Source of the DNA: DATFKA01 sp035268885
GTDB taxonomy: Bacteria > Bacteroidota > Bacteroidia > Chitinophagales > Saprospiraceae
Length of the DNA stretch: 64,000 nucleotides
Assembly (NCBI GenBank): GCA_035268885.1
Contig: DATFKA010000175.1
Location: forward strand, 21,651 to 85,650
Reading direction: 5' to 3'
Below are positions 61,050 to 64,000 of the stretch, in pieces (position 1 is the stretch's first letter; every line of letters starts with the position of its first letter). Made by a program: the position numbers and the translations under genes. Under the pieces are notes generated by a model. It saw only the letters and a list, made by a program, of their open reading frames with translations. It searched no databases and was not told the DNA's origin.

Positions 61050-61080
61050 TTGTTTTTTGCATTCCTGTTTTGTAGGTTTG
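61050..61080 (+). promoter_or_regulatory. Candidate promoter of uxaB
   Basis: TTG at 61050-61052, 20-bp spacer and TAGGTTTG at 61073-61080 match the Bacteroidota promoter pattern, 25 bp before the uxaB ATG. It suggests that uxaB can be expressed independently of uxaCA. Confidence 0.5.
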
Positions 61081-61105
61081 CCAACAGGATCAACCGCAGT
61101 TTAAC

Positions 61106-62560
61106 ATGAAAAAAATCAACCGGGAAAACGTATCTGTCCAAACCTATCCACTGCGCGTCCTCCAATTTGGCGGAGGCAATTTCCTACGTGGTTTTGTGGA
61201 CTATATGCTGGATATCTACAATGAAAAAATGGATGAGCAGCTCGGCATCGGTGTGGTGAAGGTAACCCCCCATGGTGATTACGGCGACTGGAAAGCACAG
61301 GATGGCCTCTATCACGTGCGTACGCGCGGAATCAAACAAAGTACACTGGTCAAAGAAACGCGACTGATTGCTTCGATCAGCAAAATCATACACGCCTATC
61401 CAGAGTGGGACGATTTTCTGGCGACGGCCCGCGAGCCGGAGATTCGGTATTTATTCTCCAACACCACAGAATCGGGCCTGCAATTAGCGGATGATGATCG
61501 ATGGAGTGATGCGCCACCAACCTCTTTTCCAGCTAAACTTTGTCGTTGGCTGTACGAGCGTTATCAGCACTTTGATGGCAATTCGGATGCCGGTTGTATC
61601 ATTATCCCCTGCGAATTGATAGAAGATAATGGCCAGCTACTTCGCTTGCTGGTCATGCGACATGCGGAGGGCTGTGGGCTTCCATTGGATTTCATCCGCT
61701 GGATCGTGAAATCAAATATCTTTTGTAACACCCTAGTCGATCGGATTATTCCTGGCGTCAGCAAAGATAAGCTGCCAGAAGTATGTAAGGAGCTCGGCTA
61801 CGAAGACCTGTTAGTAACTGAGGGAGAGCCTTACCATATCTTTGTGATTGAAGGCCCCAAGGTAGTGGGAGAGCAGCTACCACTGGATAAGGCGGGGCTG
61901 AATGTGATATTCACCGAAGACAGTAGTCCATATCGCGAACGCAAGGTGAAGATCCTGAATGGCTCGCACACGGCCCTGGTGCCGGTCGCTTATCTATCGG
62001 GCTTGCGGATCGTGCGCGATACGGTCGAAGATCCTATAATGAGTGAATTTCTGAATCATCTCTTATGGCAGGAAATATTACCCGCACTGGATATGCCAGA
62101 AACGACCTTAGAAGATTACGCAGCCGGCGTAATCGATCGCTTTAAAAATCCTTATATCGATCATTATTGGCTGACAATCTCCCTGAATTCTTTTGCCAAG
62201 TGGAAAGTGCGCCTGCTCCCCAGTCTGCTCAGCTACGTCGAGCAGCACGGCGAGGCACCACCCCTGATGAGTTTTTCTTTAGCCTGTCTACTCCGTTTTT
62301 ACCAGGGTACTTATCGGGGAGAAGAGATCGCGCTTAACGATGAAGCTCCGGTGATTAACCGGCTTCAACAGGCCTGGCAGGCGGGGGACACTTCTGCTGT
62401 CGCAAAAAAAGTACTCAGCTGGTCGGAGCACTGGGGGCAGGACCTCAGCAAGATACCGGGTCTGGAAGATCTGATCGCCGGATACTTGAAGCGCATTGAA
62501 AAGGAAGATATCTCTGTGATCGTTCAGGAACTCCTTCGGGATGAGCAGACTACTCAATAA
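61106..62560 (+). CDS. uxaB: Tagaturonate reductase (altronate oxidoreductase)
   Basis: 484 residues of the mannitol dehydrogenase family; reduces D-tagaturonate to D-altronate with NADH, between UxaC and UxaA in the pathway. The nucleotide-binding motif is LQFGGGNFLRGF (19-30), and the catalytic lysine signature is Lys282 in KILNGSHTALVPVAYLSG with Asn285 and His288. No signal peptide. It is 64 bp behind uxaA with its own promoter candidate. A fructuronate reductase function (UxuB) is possible but the tagaturonate type is favoured by gene order and length. It converges with a coiled-coil gene, with 11 bp of overlap. Confidence 0.95.
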   Translation: MKKINRENVSVQTYPLRVLQFGGGNFLRGFVDYMLDIYNEKMDEQLGIGVVKVTPHGDYGDWKAQDGLYHVRTRGIKQSTLVKETRLIASISKIIHAYPEWDDFLATAREPEIRYLFSNTTESGLQLADDDRWSDAPPTSFPAKLCRWLYERYQHFDGNSDAGCIIIPCELIEDNGQLLRLLVMRHAEGCGLPLDFIRWIVKSNIFCNTLVDRIIPGVSKDKLPEVCKELGYEDLLVTEGEPYHIFVIEGPKVVGEQLPLDKAGLNVIFTEDSSPYRERKVKILNGSHTALVPVAYLSGLRIVRDTVEDPIMSEFLNHLLWQEILPALDMPETTLEDYAAGVIDRFKNPYIDHYWLTISLNSFAKWKVRLLPSLLSYVEQHGEAPPLMSFSLACLLRFYQGTYRGEEIALNDEAPVINRLQQAWQAGDTSAVAKKVLSWSEHWGQDLSKIPGLEDLIAGYLKRIEKEDISVIVQELLRDEQTTQ

Positions 62561-63470
62561 TCAGCAGTAGTTTACGCTTATCAGCTTCGAGATCATTCAT
62601 CTTTTCTTGTGTTTGGCGGGCGAATAATTTCAACTGTTCAAGTACTAACTCGATGCGATCTCTCACATTATCCAGGGTAACTTCGGCGTGTTTGATCTTA
62701 CCACTAATGATCCAGTCTAAAATCAAGTTGTCGATGTAGAGCGAAGCAAAACGACGGGCGATATCCAGCCGGAATTTTTCCTGTTTTCCGATCTGATTGA
62801 TGGCTTCCAGCTCATCTTCCAGTGTAATGAGCTGCTGTTTGATCTTACTCAGGTAAGTTTCGGCCTGATCGATTTTGTAGGTTTCCGAATAGCGTTTTGC
62901 CTGTAGAAAGCCCCAGCCGTGAGTGGCTTCAAAATAATCGGATACCCGGTAAACGTATTCGATGACTTTGTAGCAGTGTTTTTTTGCCTCTTCCGTTTTG
63001 GCTTTGAGCTGCATTTGCTGCATAATACGGCGGTCGACCCGACCGATGGCGCGCTTCAGGGTTACATCCGATTCATCCAGCAATTGCTCTCTGGAGCGTA
63101 GTAGAATGTTCAATCTGGACTTTAATTCGGGTAGGCGCAATACCTTATCGGCCAGCACATCCCGTTCGAACTCCAGGAGTTGCAGCGATTTTTTGAGTTC
63201 GCGATAGCGAAGTACCGTTTCGAGATAGCGCTGTCGCTCTGATTCTAATTGTTGTTCTTTATTGCCAAGGGAACTGGAAAAGAGCTCTTTTAAAGAGAAT
63301 GCCATTATATTATTGATGTGGATATTAGTTTGGTCCAGCTCTTTCTCCAGTTGATACAATTCGATGGTGGTTTGCTGAATACGGGGGGTAATTTTGTCCA
63401 GATGTGCACGAGCCAACTTGGCTCGCTCGTAGTCCTGAACAGCGGATTTAATTTCTTTTTTTATACTCAT
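62550..63470 (-). CDS. Coiled-coil protein of unknown function
   Basis: 306 residues, highly helical with heptad-like Leu/Lys/Glu patterns throughout (LDKITPRIQQTTIELYQLEK, QQLESERQRYLETVLRYREL, KQQLITLEDELEAINQIGKQ). No signal peptide or membrane helix; the last 70 residues continue the helix. I do not recognise a family. The RIMQQMQLKAKTEEAKKHCY region has the only Cys. Its stop overlaps the uxaB stop by 11 bp convergently. It may be a cytosolic scaffold; nothing links it to the uronate pathway. Confidence 0.75.
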   Translation of the reverse strand: MSIKKEIKSAVQDYERAKLARAHLDKITPRIQQTTIELYQLEKELDQTNIHINNIMAFSLKELFSSSLGNKEQQLESERQRYLETVLRYRELKKSLQLLEFERDVLADKVLRLPELKSRLNILLRSREQLLDESDVTLKRAIGRVDRRIMQQMQLKAKTEEAKKHCYKVIEYVYRVSDYFEATHGWGFLQAKRYSETYKIDQAETYLSKIKQQLITLEDELEAINQIGKQEKFRLDIARRFASLYIDNLILDWIISGKIKHAEVTLDNVRDRIELVLEQLKLFARQTQEKMNDLEADKRKLLLIIE

Positions 63471-63673
63471 AGCTAATGTACACTAAAAAAGCATTTAAAA
63501 ATAAGTTTTTCTGGAGTTAGGGCAGGCACACCCAAAATAGCATTACCTTCAAGGTCATGCAAGATATACGAATAATATCAATATTAACGCGGGTTTTGGG
63601 AGTAAAAAGGTCGAGGATATTATTTCTAAATGCAAAGATTCTGCGTATTTTTTGAAAAATAGCCTGTACTTAT

Positions 63674-63864
63674 ATGATCCGCTACACACCTTCTAGTGAA
63701 TATGATTTAAGCCTTTTTAAGACCCCGTTTGAGCAATCCTTAAGCCCAACTAATCCCTGGGTACAAATGGCGGAGCTGCCCCCCTGTTACGCTTAATCAA
63801 ACATCAACGCAAGACGATCAAGGACCACCAAGAAGCAGTGCCCAAGCAGATTTACCGCCAGGTA
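63674..63864 (+). pseudogene. Remnant of an IS5/IS1182-like transposase N-terminus
   Basis: From the ATG at 63674 a 40-codon frame begins MIRYTPSSEYDLSLFKTPFE and continues SLSPTNPWVQMAELPP, then meets a stop at 63794-63796. The form MIRYTPxSExxLxxFxTPFE...NPWVxxAE resembles the N-termini of Bacteroidota IS5/IS1182-type transposases as I remember them. Beyond it the sequence reads on in another frame (LLRLIKHQRKTIKDHQEAVP) until about 63864, where an IS1-like end begins. Interpreted as a degraded insertion sequence interrupted by another. The rest of the transposase is missing. Confidence 0.5.
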
Positions 63865-63871
63865 GGTAGTG

Positions 63872-64000
63872 CTAATAATGTAAGGTTCGTTCAAGATTGT
63901 AGTTCCAGAAAAAGTACCTGAGCGCCACTTCATGATTTTTCCACTTTTTTGAGAAAGCCAAGTTTTTACGGACTACCCTGCTTACTCTATGTCTCATAGT
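63872..64000 (-). mobile_element. 3' end of an IS1-family transposase (runs off the window)
   Basis: On the minus strand the last 42 codons read MRHRVSRVVRKNLAFSKKWK and then NHEVALRYFFWNYNLERTLH, ending with a Tyr and TAG at 63874-63872. The pattern RHRxSRxVRKxLxFSKKxxNH is the C-terminus typical of IS1-family transposases in Bacteroidota. A terminal-repeat-like stretch, GGTAGTGCTAATAATGTAAG, starts at 63865 and resembles the GGTGATGCT-type IS1 end. The rest of the element lies to the right of the window, so its integrity is unknown. It seems to have landed in the older transposase remnant to its left. Confidence 0.72.

Noticed and set aside
57938..62560. A novel sugar acid pathway
   Set aside because: The three genes match the well-known UxaC, UxaA and UxaB in motif, length and order, so the chemistry is standard.
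1..64000. CRISPR arrays, tRNAs, rRNAs, riboswitches, prophage or integrase genes
   Set aside because: I looked for regularly spaced repeats, cloverleaf-like segments and phage-type genes and saw none.

Overview
The window looks like a chromosomal segment of a Bacteroidota member, most likely from the Saprospiria (Lewinella-like) branch. That placement is an inference from gene content. The evidence is a hybrid two-component AraC-type sensor, a DUF4835/PorD-type gene next to coaBC, rpoZ and bamD, many signal-peptide and lipoprotein enzymes, Gfo/Idh/MocA dehydrogenases with twin-arginine leaders, TAnnTTTG-type -7 promoter boxes, and a general lack of strong Shine-Dalgarno sequences. I see no rRNA, tRNA, CRISPR array, prophage or complete mobile element. 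Insertion-sequence debris appears only at the far right edge.

Layout: 1-3.2 kb holds SelO (cut by the window edge), a DUF427 protein and a secreted dehydrogenase. 3.2-8.3 kb has a hybrid sensor/AraC regulator divergent from three small or uncharacterised exported proteins, including a cysteine-rich one; this is the least explained region. 8.3-18.2 kb carries an AstE-like deacylase, an ABC-F ATPase with one degenerate ATP site, a mutarotase-like protein, M1 and M24 peptidases and a GH78 rhamnosidase. 18.3-24.7 kb has two small exported proteins, a very large BNR/sortilin-type propeller protein, cyclophilin, a DUF1080 lipoprotein and a flavin reductase. 24.7-30.5 kb has small stress-type proteins, an SRPBCC-GyrI fusion, dienelactone hydrolase, a second dehydrogenase and HtrA protease. 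31-37.6 kb has a GH2 enzyme, a sugar isomerase/epimerase, a small outer-membrane protein and a TPR-propeller-SPOR-like protein. 37.7-41.7 kb is a conserved housekeeping block (purN, porD-like, coaBC, rpoZ, bamD). 41.9-57.6 kb has DUF3137, TraB and UspA proteins, a PLP enzyme coupled to an M16 protease, a paralogue of the BNR protein, a sialate O-acetylesterase and a tricorn-like S41 protease. 57.9-62.6 kb is the uronate pathway uxaC-uxaA-uxaB, followed by a coiled-coil protein and IS remnants.

Together the genes suggest a marine or aquatic heterotroph living on protein and on rhamnose- and uronate-bearing polysaccharides. Exported peptidases (M1, M24, S41, HtrA) process proteins. GH78, GH2 and a SGNH esterase trim glycans, and UxaCAB sends galacturonate or glucuronate toward 2-keto-3-deoxygluconate. 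No SusC/SusD pair is present, so this is not a canonical polysaccharide utilisation locus.

The best candidates for something undescribed are the 6.3-8.3 kb exported three-gene cluster beside its divergent sensor, the one-site ABC-F ATPase, and the cysteine-rich protein with an IPTL-CTERM-like tail at 18.9 kb.
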